Source: Treponema sp. (lineage in GTDB: Bacteria; Spirochaetota; Spirochaetia; Treponematales; Treponemataceae). Taken from it: a stretch of 64,000 bases of DNA. Under the pieces are notes generated by a model. That model did no database searches. It saw nothing but the letters and a program-made list of their open reading frames with translations, and was not told where the DNA came from. The stretch spans positions 62,001 through 126,000 of the forward strand of contig JAKSTG010000002.1 in the NCBI GenBank assembly GCA_024402695.1, given 5' to 3'. Below are positions 1 through 7,282 of this stretch, one piece after another. A program made the translations under genes and the position numbers. The first letter of the stretch is position 1, and the number at the start of each line of letters is the position of its first letter.

Positions 1-1109
1 ATCATGAAAAGATTCTTGCTCTTGTAAAAGAAGAAACAAACAAGCTTGTTGAAAAATACGGCGATGACAGAAAAACAGAAATTGTTTCTGGTGAAGTTGA
101 AACAGTAAACGTTGAAGACATGATCAAGGAAGAAGACATGGTTGTCATGATTTCTAAACTTGGTTACCTGAAACGTGTTTCAGTTACTCAGTACAAGAAA
201 CAGGGTAGGGGAGGAACAGGAAGTAACGGTACTGCTCTTGTTGAAGACGACTACATCAGTCAGCTGTTCATCGGTTCAACTCACGACCATATCCTGTTTA
301 TTACAAATGCCGGAAAGGCTTACTGGGTTAAAGTTCATGAAATTCCAGAAGCAACTAAAGGCAGCCGCGGTACACATATCAAGTCTATGATTCAGATTGG
401 AGCTGATGAAGAAATTACAACAGTAGTTGCTCTCAGAGAATTCAGTGAAGACCAGTACCTGTTCATGACAACAGCTGGCGGTGTTGTTAAGAAAGTTCAG
501 ACAAGCGAATTCAGCAATGCAAAAACTCGCGGTATCATTGGACTTAAACTTAAGGATGGAGATAAACTTATCAGTGCTATTCCTACCGATGGTAAGTCTG
601 AAGTTCTTCTGGTTACTCGTCGTGGTAAGGCTCTCCGCTTTAGCGAAGACGGTGTTCGTGAAATGGGTCGTGCTTCAACTGGTATTAAAGGAATGAAACT
701 TTCTGAAGGTGATGAAATTGCCGGTGCAATCAAAGTTACTGAAGGCGAAGCAATTCTTCTTCTTACAGAAAAGGGTTACGGAAAACGTGTTAGCTTTGAA
801 GACTTCAATCCACACGGCCGCGGAACTGGTGGACAGAAAATCTTTGGTGGAACAGATGACCGTGGAGAAATCATCGGACTTCTTACCTGTAAAGATAAAG
901 ATGAAATTGTCTGCATGACAAGTCAGGGTAAAACTCTTCGTGTAAGAGCTGATACTATCAACCAGCAGGGAACAGGATCTAAGGGAATCAAGGTTGTTAA
1001 GATTTCTGAACCTGACTTCCTGGTAGGTGTTGATAAAGTTTCTGCAGAAGAAAAAAAGACAGAAAAGGGTGGAAAATCTGAAGAAGGCGCCGGGGAAAGC
1101 GCTGAATAA
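1..1109 (+). CDS. gyrA: DNA gyrase subunit A, C-terminal part (5' end outside window)
   Basis: The reading frame is open from the first base and ends at TAA 1107-1109, so only the C-terminal part is present. It carries the last part of the breakage-reunion domain and the C-terminal beta-pinwheel, the DNA-wrapping domain of gyrase, with repeated blade motifs such as VVMISKLGYLKRVS, ILFITNAGKAYWVKVHEIP and VLLVTRRGKALRFSEDGVREMGR. A degenerate GyrA box (QGRGGTG) follows the first blade near position 205. An acidic, lysine-rich tail (EEKKTEKGGKSEEGAGESAE) closes the protein. Gyrase with GyrB introduces negative supercoils. Its position next to the origin-like region downstream fits the usual dnaA-dnaN-recF-gyrB-gyrA neighbourhood, although those other genes are out of view. 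Confidence 0.96.
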   Translation, partial: HEKILALVKEETNKLVEKYGDDRKTEIVSGEVETVNVEDMIKEEDMVVMISKLGYLKRVSVTQYKKQGRGGTGSNGTALVEDDYISQLFIGSTHDHILFITNAGKAYWVKVHEIPEATKGSRGTHIKSMIQIGADEEITTVVALREFSEDQYLFMTTAGGVVKKVQTSEFSNAKTRGIIGLKLKDGDKLISAIPTDGKSEVLLVTRRGKALRFSEDGVREMGRASTGIKGMKLSEGDEIAGAIKVTEGEAILLLTEKGYGKRVSFEDFNPHGRGTGGQKIFGGTDDRGEIIGLLTCKDKDEIVCMTSQGKTLRVRADTINQQGTGSKGIKVVKISEPDFLVGVDKVSAEEKKTEKGGKSEEGAGESAE

Positions 1110-1115
1110 GATAAA

Positions 1116-1158
1116 AATCGGTCGTAATTTCTTATAATATAAAGAGTTACGACCGATT
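1116..1158 (+). terminator. Inverted repeat after gyrA
   Basis: A perfect 12-bp inverted repeat (AATCGGTCGTAA at 1116-1127, TTACGACCGATT at 1147-1158) starts 7 bases after the gyrA stop. The loop is 19 nt and AT-rich. There is no immediate U-run, though a T-rich stretch follows at 1168-1182, so termination is likely but not certain. It could also be a protein-binding site at the origin border. Confidence 0.55.
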
Positions 1159-1193
1159 GAACACTAAAATTTTGATTTTTTTACGTAAAAAAG

Positions 1194-1222
1194 TTGACAA
1201 ATCCAGTCAAATCGTAAATAAT
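1194..1222 (+). promoter_or_regulatory. Sigma-70-type promoter upstream of a candidate small RNA
   Basis: TTGACA at 1194-1199, a 17-bp spacer, and AATAAT at 1217-1222 form a near-consensus promoter. No coding frame follows it; instead a strong intrinsic terminator lies about 60 bases downstream. Confidence 0.55.
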
Positions 1223-1228
1223 GAAAAA

Positions 1229-1316
1229 CCTAAGGGAAAACTATTAGTTAAAAAACGATAGTAAGGGTAATATCCATCAGGCAAAAGCTGGTCCGATTTT
1301 TCGACCAGCTTTTTCA
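1229..1316 (+). ncRNA. Candidate small RNA between gyrA and the DnaA boxes
   Basis: This stretch lies between a good promoter (1194-1222) and an intrinsic terminator: GCTGGTC at 1287-1293, a short loop, GACCAGC at 1303-1309, then a T-rich tail to 1320. The predicted transcript is about 85-90 nt, with no start codon plus ribosome-binding site. I do not recognise the family; it lacks the conserved loop of the small SRP RNA. It could be an origin-proximal regulatory RNA or an untranslated decoy. The start point is inferred as about 7 nt after the -10 box. Confidence 0.4.
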
Positions 1317-1338
1317 TTTTAAATAGATCTTCCAAATT

Positions 1339-2041
1339 TGTTTCACGTGGAACTTATCCACAAAGCATCCACAAATTGTGGATAACTTTCAATGAATAGT
1401 AAGTAATAGAAATATATTAGTTATCCACAAATCCACACAGTTATCCACATTTTCGTTTCACGTGAAACTGAATATAATCCTAATTTTTTAATTAAACAAG
1501 TTTAAGAATTGTTCCACGTGAAACAGTAAATCCGCACAGGAAGTATTGTTTCACATGAAACAATTATTCTGGAATAAGAATAGAACTGCTGTTGAACCAA
1601 TCGAGCATATTGTTGTTTTACGTGAAACTGGATTATGCAATTAGGTTTTGAGTTTCACGTGAAACAGAAAAATTGGCTGAAATAACTAATGCCTGAATCA
1701 TATTGAAATATTATAAATTTAAGTTTCACGTGAAACGGAAGGGTTTGAAAAGCACATAATCTATAATGGAATTGCTCAGGAAAAAGATAAGAAATCTTAA
1801 GAGAAAATATCGAGTTTGTTTCATGTGAAACTGAGGAATCTAAGATATATCTTTTGTTAAATTGTTTCATGTGAAACATAGCTAGAGTAGGGGAGAAAAT
1901 GTTCCACGTGAAACAGAACGAGAACTGAATCCAAGAATATTTCACGTGAAACAAATTCTTTTATAAGAATGTGAAAATTGTTCCACGTGAAACAGAAGGT
2001 CTTAAAAATACTCTTGAAAAAAGCTGGTTTCACGTGAAACA
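1339..2041. repeat. parS: Cluster of 13 parS-like ParB-binding palindromes
   Basis: Thirteen 16-bp sites match or nearly match the bacterial parS consensus TGTTYCACGTGRAACA. They start at 1339, 1454, 1510, 1547, 1614, 1651, 1722, 1817, 1863, 1900, 1938, 1979 and 2026. Sites at 1510, 1900 and 1979 are TGTTCCACGTGAAACA; those at 1547, 1817 and 1863 have a CACATG or CATGTG core; that at 1614 has TTACGTGA. Centre-to-centre spacing runs from 37 to 115 bp, with 37-38 bp recurring four times. parS loads ParB, which recruits SMC and is moved by ParA to segregate the origin. The stretch from 1110 to 2162 has no credible gene; minus-strand frames here are made by the repeats themselves. Confidence 0.88.
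1354..1449. other. DnaA-box cluster, probable chromosomal origin (oriC)
   Basis: Four perfect 9-mer DnaA boxes (TTATCCACA) are visible: 1354-1362, 1421-1429 and 1441-1449 on the plus strand, and 1377-1385 (TGTGGATAA) on the minus strand. Partial boxes lie at 1365-1373 and about 1430. Between and after them are AT-rich stretches (1393-1420 and 1470-1505) that could be the unwinding element. The position next to gyrA and a parS cluster supports the origin call. DnaA boxes also occur at regulated promoters, so a replication test would be decisive. Confidence 0.8.
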
Positions 2042-2061
2042 AATATTAAAATCAAATTTAT

Positions 2062-2100
2062 GACCGTTTGTTAGTTTAAAGGTTAAGTTAACAAACGGTT
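2062..2100. promoter_or_regulatory. Inverted repeat upstream of the DUF3783 gene
   Basis: An 11-bp inverted repeat, ACCGTTTGTTA at 2063-2073 and TAACAAACGGT at 2089-2099, separates the parS cluster from the next gene. There is no U-run on either strand. It may be an operator or a transcription boundary. Confidence 0.35.
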
Positions 2101-2162
2101 GTTAACGAAAATTCAACTTCCTTGAAAAAAACACCGATAATCAGTAAATTCGGAAAACTACA

Positions 2163-2543
2163 ATGAAAACAAGAAAAGTTCTGGCTTACGGCCTTCCTGT
2201 AATGAAAAACATGTCTCTAATTGCTGCCTGTAACAAAATTGGGGCAGAATTTCGTCTTATAAAGGATGATGAAGTCCATAAATCTCTGGGAGAGCTTTCA
2301 AAAGCGCTTGGTTTTGAAAATAAGGGTCCGGAACAGGATATTCCAGAAAATCCAGGGGAAATGATGGTTTTGGCCGGTTTTGAAGGGGATCAGCTTGATG
2401 AATTCCTTGCAGAATATAGAAAATCAGGGGTTGGGCCCGTTTTATATAAGGCTATGCTCACAGAATATAATGTTTTTTGGTCTCCAGCCTTTTTATATGA
2501 AGAAATGGTAAAAGAACGTAAAGAAATTGAATCAAGGAAATAA
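2163..2543 (+). CDS. DUF3783-domain protein
   Basis: A 126-residue soluble protein with no signal peptide. The C-terminal half has the DUF3783 pattern: a hydrophobic strand (MMVLAGF) followed by LDEFLAEYRKSGVGPVLYKAMLTEYNVFW and a charged C-terminal helix. The biochemical function of this family is not known to me. It is followed by the YbaK-like gene 16 bases later on the same strand, so the two are probably cotranscribed. No clear Shine-Dalgarno precedes the ATG (CGGAAAACTACA), so the start rests on frame length. Confidence 0.7.
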   Translation: MKTRKVLAYGLPVMKNMSLIAACNKIGAEFRLIKDDEVHKSLGELSKALGFENKGPEQDIPENPGEMMVLAGFEGDQLDEFLAEYRKSGVGPVLYKAMLTEYNVFWSPAFLYEEMVKERKEIESRK

Positions 2544-2559
2544 ATAAGGGGTAAAAATT

Positions 2560-3042
2560 ATGTCTATTGAAAAAGTAAGGGAATATTTCGGCCAGTTTGG
2601 TATGGAAAGCCGTATTCTGGAGTTTCAGGAGTCCAGTGCAACTGTAGAACTGGCTGCACAGGCTTTAGGTTGTGAAGGTTGCCGTATTGCAAAGACTATG
2701 TCATTTATTGTAAGCGAAAAACCAATTTTAATCCTTTGTGCTGGAGATACAAAAGTAGATAACGCCAAATATAAGGCTTATTTCGGGGAAAAGGCCCGTA
2801 TGATTCAGTTTGATCAGGTTGAAGGTATTATTGGCCATGCTCCTGGTGGAGTTTGCCCTTTTGCAGTAAATGAAGGGGTTACAGTTTACCTGGATGAGTC
2901 TTTGAAGCGCTTTGAAAAAGTTTTTCCTGCCTGTGGAAGCAGCAACAGTGCCATTGAGCTTACTATTCCTGATCTGGAGAAATATTCAGGATATAAGGCC
3001 TGGATTGACGTAACAAAGCTTAAGGAACCTGTTCAGGAATAA
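2560..3042 (+). CDS. YbaK/EbsC-family aminoacyl-tRNA deacylase
   Basis: A 160-residue protein of the YbaK/prolyl-tRNA-editing superfamily, which hydrolyses mischarged aminoacyl-tRNAs in trans. Visible family features are an early TVELAAQALGCEGCRIAKTM segment, the conserved lysine region that binds the tRNA end (KTMSF), the GDTKVDNAKYK strand, and the HAPGGVCPFAV motif near residue 90. Length is normal for a stand-alone editing domain. A ribosome-binding site (AAGGGG) precedes the ATG. It follows the DUF3783 gene closely and probably shares its transcript. Substrate (Pro, Cys or other) cannot be told from sequence alone. Confidence 0.85.
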   Translation: MSIEKVREYFGQFGMESRILEFQESSATVELAAQALGCEGCRIAKTMSFIVSEKPILILCAGDTKVDNAKYKAYFGEKARMIQFDQVEGIIGHAPGGVCPFAVNEGVTVYLDESLKRFEKVFPACGSSNSAIELTIPDLEKYSGYKAWIDVTKLKEPVQE

Positions 3043-3100
3043 AAATCTGCAAAAGAGAACCAAAAATAACCGTAAATCAATGAGGATTATATAAATCATT

Positions 3101-4219
3101 ATGGAAAATAAGAAATCACCTGGAAAAATAATAGTAGAGACCCTTTCGGGCATTTTTCTTCCGGTAATCAATTTAATTACCGCAGCAAGTATCATAAAGA
3201 GCGTTTTGATTCTTTTGGTTTCTTTTAATGTGATTTCCGTTGAAAACGGTATTTATAGAATCTTTTATGCAGTTTCGGATGGATTTTTTTACTTCCTGCC
3301 TGTTTTTCTTGCCGTAACAGCCAGCCGTCAGTTCAAAACTGATTTGTTTGTTTCTCTAATGATTCCTGTAGCAATGCTTTATCCGGATATTCTGGCTATG
3401 CTGGAACAAGGCAAAACCTTTCCTTTTTTATGCTTTACAGTTCCTACAGCTGTTTATCATTCTAGCGTGATTCCTGTTCTTTTAGCCGTAGGACTCCTTA
3501 AATTCGTGGAGATTCCTTGTGAAAAGTGGCTTCCAGAAGTAATTAAGGGATTCACAAAGCCCATTTTATGTATGTTGATAGTTTTGCCGTTTACTTTCCT
3601 TATATTCGGTCCTTTAGGAACCTGGATTGGATCTGGCCTTACAAAACTGTTTTTTATCATTTATAACTGGAACAGAATAGTTGCTGGAGCCTTTATGGGG
3701 CTTTTGATTCAGCCAATGGTGGCAATTGGGGCTCATTGGGCAATAGTTCCGATTGCTTTGAATAATATTGCAACTCAGGGATACGATGTAATTATGCCTC
3801 TTTTAGCTGGTGCTGTTTATGGCCAGGCAGGAGCCGCATTTGCAGTAGCTTTGAAAGAAAAAGATAAAATGTACAGACAAATTGCCATTCAGAGCGGTTT
3901 TACGGCTTGTCTTGGTGTAACGGAGCCTGCCTTGTATAGTGTGAATCTTCCAAAAGTCTGGCCAATGGTCTGGGGCTGTGTTGCAGGTTCTTTAGGAGGA
4001 GCTTTAGCCGGAATTTCCGGAAATCATTGTATTTCTTTTGCTTTTCCAAGTGTTTTGACTTGTGTTGCTTTTGCCGGGCCTGGTTTCCTTATTTTTATGC
4101 TTTCTATGTTATTAGGACTGATTTTAGGGTTTGTGTTCACCCTGTTATTTTATAAAAACGGCTTAGGCGCTGGAATGCCGGAAGTGAACGAAGTGAACGA
4201 ACCGGGTCCGAAGGACTGA
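3101..4219 (+). CDS. PTS transporter subunit EIIC, glucose/beta-glucoside type
   Basis: A 372-residue membrane protein with about ten hydrophobic segments, consistent with a phosphotransferase-system EIIC permease. The glucose-superfamily signature is visible as GVTEPALYSVNLP near residue 280, with MVAIGAHWAIVPIALNN before it and GNHCISFAFPSVL after it. It lacks the fused EIIB and EIIA domains that beta-glucoside permeases often carry, so phosphate must come from a separate EIIB. The C-terminus ends in a hydrophilic tail with a short duplicated segment (EVNEVNEP). The sugar cannot be assigned. A GAGGA motif lies 14 bases before the ATG. Confidence 0.85.
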   Translation: MENKKSPGKIIVETLSGIFLPVINLITAASIIKSVLILLVSFNVISVENGIYRIFYAVSDGFFYFLPVFLAVTASRQFKTDLFVSLMIPVAMLYPDILAMLEQGKTFPFLCFTVPTAVYHSSVIPVLLAVGLLKFVEIPCEKWLPEVIKGFTKPILCMLIVLPFTFLIFGPLGTWIGSGLTKLFFIIYNWNRIVAGAFMGLLIQPMVAIGAHWAIVPIALNNIATQGYDVIMPLLAGAVYGQAGAAFAVALKEKDKMYRQIAIQSGFTACLGVTEPALYSVNLPKVWPMVWGCVAGSLGGALAGISGNHCISFAFPSVLTCVAFAGPGFLIFMLSMLLGLILGFVFTLLFYKNGLGAGMPEVNEVNEPGPKD

Positions 4220-4263
4220 CCGTAGGGGAACATGGAAGTGCCGACCGCTTTAGCGGTAAGCCC

Positions 4264-4295
4264 AAAAAAAAGACCCGGACACTGCTGCCCGGGCC
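4264..4295 (-). terminator. Intrinsic terminator of the lipoprotein gene
   Basis: On the minus strand GGCCCGG and CCGGGTC pair over a 10-nt loop (forward 4289-4295 and 4272-4278, one G-U pair) and run into eight T residues. It lies about 25 bases after the stop of the leftward gene at 4321-4839. Confidence 0.8.
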
Positions 4296-4320
4296 AAAAA
4301 GCTAGTTCTATTTCCTTCTG

Positions 4321-4839
4321 TTACCAGTTCAGGACGATTTTTGTGATTTCGATATTATCAATCATTGTTCCATACTTTGGTCCTTTTACGAAGAAGTTTG
4401 CTACAGTACCAGAAGCGTGGAGTTCAAAAGAAATATCAAAATCTCCGGCAGGAAGGCCTTCTCCGATGCAATCCAGATAAAGTGGATCGGCCAGTGTTAC
4501 CTGGTTATCGTCTGTAAGCCAGCAGCGGAAACCTTCTTTTCCGTTGTTTTTTCCTGTCATATGAACCTTTACAACTGTACCGGCATCAAGGTATTCACCA
4601 AGTGGAACCTGGAAGAATTCAATGTTTTTGCATGACAAAATACCTGTTTCCTCGTTGAATTTCAGACCTCTGTAATCAACTGAACTTGCTGTTGAAAGAT
4701 CCATGTCACCTTCTTCTGTAGGAGTAAATACATAAGCCGGTTTTTCTTCAACTGCAGGTTTAGCTGCCTCTTTTGTTGTTCCACAAGAAACCATCAATAC
4801 TGTCATTGCAGCAAGTACTAAAGTTGTAATCTTTTTCAT
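4321..4839 (-). CDS. Small lipoprotein of unknown function
   Basis: A 172-residue protein with a lipoprotein signal peptide: basic start MKKITT, hydrophobic core LVLAAMTVLMV, then the lipobox VMVSC with Cys19 as the likely lipidated residue. A low-complexity linker rich in K, E, A and P follows, then a beta-rich C-terminal domain (VYRG, FFQVPLGEYLDAGTVVKV, FELHASGTVANFFVKGPK). The domain could be carbohydrate-binding or another beta-sandwich, but I cannot assign it. It is a single-gene unit with its own terminator. Ribosome-binding site GGAG lies 10 bases before the ATG. Confidence 0.75.
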   Translation of the reverse strand: MKKITTLVLAAMTVLMVSCGTTKEAAKPAVEEKPAYVFTPTEEGDMDLSTASSVDYRGLKFNEETGILSCKNIEFFQVPLGEYLDAGTVVKVHMTGKNNGKEGFRCWLTDDNQVTLADPLYLDCIGEGLPAGDFDISFELHASGTVANFFVKGPKYGTMIDNIEITKIVLNW

Positions 4840-4949
4840 TTTTATTGTTCTCCTTTGTTTTTCCTTTTACTTTACTTTAAGGCATTAACAAAAAAAAAGA
4901 ATAGGGGATTTCTCTGTTTAAATACTAGTATGCTAGAATGGGATTTATA

Positions 4950-4998
4950 GAGTGAGGAGTTAAGTGTGAAGAGTTGGATGAGTGCGGAGTGAGGAGTT
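4950..4998. repeat. Short direct repeat in the lipoprotein-tonB gap
   Basis: The 12-mer GAGTGAGGAGTT occurs at 4950-4961 and 4987-4998 within a purine-rich stretch on the plus strand. The gap 4840-5066 holds the lipoprotein promoter region and this stretch; I see no gene or clear terminator in it. Confidence 0.4.
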
Positions 4999-5066
4999 GT
5001 TGATTGGGTGAGATTAAAAAGGATGTAGAGTTATAAGTTATGGTATGTGGGAAGAAATGGTTTTTG

Positions 5067-6164
5067 CTAGCGCTTCTTGATTGTGAAGTCGAAGGAAGCG
5101 GTGGCTTTGGAAGTGCCAGGTTCGAACTTCCAGGTTGAAAGCTGGAAGGCAATATCTGCAATGATTTCGTTTGTAAGAAGGCTGCGAGGACTAACTTCTA
5201 CTGAACTTTCTGGAACGGTTCCGTCAGGCAAAACAGTGAAGGTGATTTTTACTGTAGGTTCACCACTAATATTCTTTGCTGAATCTGAATCGATTGAAAT
5301 TTTTGGTTCCCGTGGTTTTAGGAGAATTCGGTTTGATCCATCGTTCATGGAAACAGAAGTTTCTCCTGAAGAGGTTGAACCAGTTTTCATGTTCATTGAA
5401 CTGTTGGTTCCGTTGTAAGTTTTGTTTGTGAAAGTTGTTGCAGCAATGTTTTTAAGGTTTCCTGTAGTCTTTGAGTCTGCAGTAGCCTGAGTATCAGAAG
5501 CTTTTGCCTGGGTTGTAGACTGACGGTCGTTAGTTTTCCCAGATGAAGTTGCTGCAGATCCTCCAAGAGCATTTTCAACTTTTTTAACTGTCTGTGTTGC
5601 AACGGGAGTCTGTTCCTGAACATCATCAAACATAGAATCCCAGTCAGGTTCATCCCGAACAAAATTAGGCCGGCTGTTGGCAATCTCACTCATTAGGTCG
5701 TCGACAGATGGTTTAAGAGGTGTGTCTGGGCGTTTAGTATATTTAGGTTCTTCAGTTTTTGGTTTAGAAACAGGTTTTGGTTCTGTTTTAGGTTCTGATT
5801 TCTGGACTGGTTTTGATTCACTTTTTACTGCCGGTTTTGGAACCGGAGCAGGTTCCGGAGTTTGGATTTCCTGAACAGGAGCGGTTTCAGTTATAGCTGG
5901 TGCAGGGGCTGGTTCTGCAATTTCCTGAGGAGCTGGCTCTGGTGCACCAGAGGAAGGTTGACCGGGATTTTCTAAAACTTTTTCAACAGGAGTTGTATCC
6001 AAAACAATGCGGACCGTTTCGTATTTCTGCTTTGGTTTTGGAGCAGGAGAAAAAATCATCACTAAGAAAAAGATGACAGTAAAGGCCGCTGTTCCCATAG
6101 CAGAAACGCGGGGAGCGGTGTACTGAGGAGAACTGTCTTTTCCGAATAGTGGTGGTCTAATCAA
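5067..6164 (-). CDS. tonB: TonB-family energy transducer
   Basis: A 365-residue TonB-like protein. A single transmembrane helix near residues 24-40 (AAFTVIFFLVMIFS) is followed by a long Pro/Glu/Lys-rich periplasmic spacer (residues about 65-150), a Ser/Thr/Asn-rich linker, and a C-terminal TonB domain of about 90 residues ending in LSTWKFEPGTSKATASFDFTIKKR-like strands. TonB couples the inner-membrane proton motive force, harvested by ExbB-ExbD, to outer-membrane transporters. It is the last gene of the leftward exbB-exbD-tonB operon, 25 bases after exbD. The start is TTG with an AAGGA site 7 bases upstream; no ATG is available at that position. Confidence 0.88.
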   Translation of the reverse strand: MIRPPLFGKDSSPQYTAPRVSAMGTAAFTVIFFLVMIFSPAPKPKQKYETVRIVLDTTPVEKVLENPGQPSSGAPEPAPQEIAEPAPAPAITETAPVQEIQTPEPAPVPKPAVKSESKPVQKSEPKTEPKPVSKPKTEEPKYTKRPDTPLKPSVDDLMSEIANSRPNFVRDEPDWDSMFDDVQEQTPVATQTVKKVENALGGSAATSSGKTNDRQSTTQAKASDTQATADSKTTGNLKNIAATTFTNKTYNGTNSSMNMKTGSTSSGETSVSMNDGSNRILLKPREPKISIDSDSAKNISGEPTVKITFTVLPDGTVPESSVEVSPRSLLTNEIIADIAFQLSTWKFEPGTSKATASFDFTIKKR

Positions 6165-6189
6165 AATATAATCCTTAAGTTAATACCCG

Positions 6190-6600
6190 TTAGTTTGATT
6201 TGGTTCTTAAATTAATAACGCTGTATCCGTTTACGCGGATCACATCAAAAAGCCCTACAATAGTTCCGTTTGTTACCATGCTGTCAGCTTCCAGTGAAAC
6301 AGGAAAATCTTTCTTTTCAGTATCCCCTGTATCAAAGGCCATAAGTTTTTCACCCAGTGTTTCTTTTGTTACTGCTTCATCATTGAAATACATCTGGTTA
6401 GCTTCTGTAACATAGATTGTAATTCCCTGCTGTGAAGTTCCTTCTGCAGTTGTGCTTTGTGGAAGATTCAGTTTGATTCCCGGTACGATGGCAAAAGTAG
6501 TGGAAACCAGAAAGAAGAGAATCAACTGGAAAACAATGTCCAGCATTGGAGTCATATCAATTGTGGCCTGAACTCTGGAGTTTCGGTTTTTAATTTTCAT
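6190..6600 (-). CDS. exbD: ExbD/TolR-family biopolymer transport protein
   Basis: A 136-residue protein with the ExbD topology: short cytoplasmic N-terminus, one transmembrane helix (MLDIVFQLILFFLVSTTFA, residues about 19-37) with the conserved proton-carrying aspartate in the TPMLDIVFQL motif, and a periplasmic domain. It forms the proton channel with ExbB and energises TonB. It lies 36 bases after exbB and 25 before tonB on the same strand. Confidence 0.92.
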   Translation of the reverse strand: MKIKNRNSRVQATIDMTPMLDIVFQLILFFLVSTTFAIVPGIKLNLPQSTTAEGTSQQGITIYVTEANQMYFNDEAVTKETLGEKLMAFDTGDTEKKDFPVSLEADSMVTNGTIVGLFDVIRVNGYSVINLRTKSN

Positions 6601-6636
6601 AACTACCTACCGTTAGTTTTTGCTACCAATCGTTAG

Positions 6637-7245
6637 TTACAGACGACCTGCCAGCATAAGCAGAACAGAAGTAACATTTGATTCCATTTCTACGATTCTG
6701 TGATTTACGCGTGAAACAAAGAAGTTGTGGAAAATGAGAGATGGAATTGAAACTGAAAGTCCGGCAACTGTTGTTACCAGAGCTTCAGCAATTGAGCTTG
6801 CAAGAAGTGTAGGATCACCCATTGAACCACCTGCACCAAGAACACCGAAAGCTTTGATGTTACCAGTAACAGTTCCGAGAAGTCCCAGAAGAGTTGCGAT
6901 GTTGGCGATTGTTCCAAGAGGAGTAATAAGTTTTTCAAACTTTGGAACAACCAGATTCATTTCTGATTCAACAGCAGTATTCAGATCTTTTTCATCCCAG
7001 CGGCGGCAGTCGATAGCCTTTTTGATTACTTGACTTGTTGGTGTGTCGGCTTCGGCACAGGCTACGGCAGCGGCTTCAAAGTTGCCGGCTTTAATAGAAC
7101 TGTTGATTCCATACATAAGGCGGGTATCACGTTTCTTGATGGTGATGAAGTAATAAAGTCTTTCAATAATGATAAAGACAGAAATAATCCCACAGATAAT
7201 GATTGGAATCATAAGGATTCCACCGGCTTTAAGAGATGCTAACAT
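6637..7245 (-). CDS. exbB: ExbB/TolQ/MotA-family proton channel
   Basis: A 202-residue inner-membrane protein with three hydrophobic segments. The first (IPIIICGIISVFIIIERLYYF) is near the N-terminus; the second and third flank the family motif IATLLGLLGTVTGNIKAF and EALVTTVAGLSVSIPSLI. It is the first gene of the exbB-exbD-tonB unit. A good site (GGGAGGA) precedes the ATG. A TACTAACG-like direct repeat sits in the exbB-exbD gap, of unknown meaning. Confidence 0.92.
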   Translation of the reverse strand: MLASLKAGGILMIPIIICGIISVFIIIERLYYFITIKKRDTRLMYGINSSIKAGNFEAAAVACAEADTPTSQVIKKAIDCRRWDEKDLNTAVESEMNLVVPKFEKLITPLGTIANIATLLGLLGTVTGNIKAFGVLGAGGSMGDPTLLASSIAEALVTTVAGLSVSIPSLIFHNFFVSRVNHRIVEMESNVTSVLLMLAGRL

Positions 7246-7282
7246 GTATTTCCTCCCACTTAATTGCTTATTTTACGGAGAT

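Noticed and set aside
1339..2041. Regularly repeated palindromes as a CRISPR array
   Set aside because: Units are 16-bp palindromes with irregular gaps and match the parS consensus; there is no constant repeat-spacer length and no cas gene beside them.
1655..2042. Two overlapping minus-strand frames in the origin region (about 99 and 61 codons)
   Set aside because: They are made of MFHVK and CFTWN repeats produced by the parS palindromes read in different frames; no ribosome-binding site or protein character.
4232..4480. Rightward 82-codon frame after the PTS gene
   Set aside because: It overlaps the terminator and the antisense of the lipoprotein gene and lacks a coding pattern.
4925..5161. 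Minus-strand 78-codon frame downstream of tonB
   Set aside because: Low-complexity Ser/Pro/His product overlapping the tonB 3' end in another frame; no start signal.
6180..6650. CCGTTAG-like motifs near exbD and tonB as a regulon signal
   Set aside because: Only a few short matches (6183, 6607, 6629) and similar heptamers near 2065 and 12097; too short to separate from chance without a genome-wide count.
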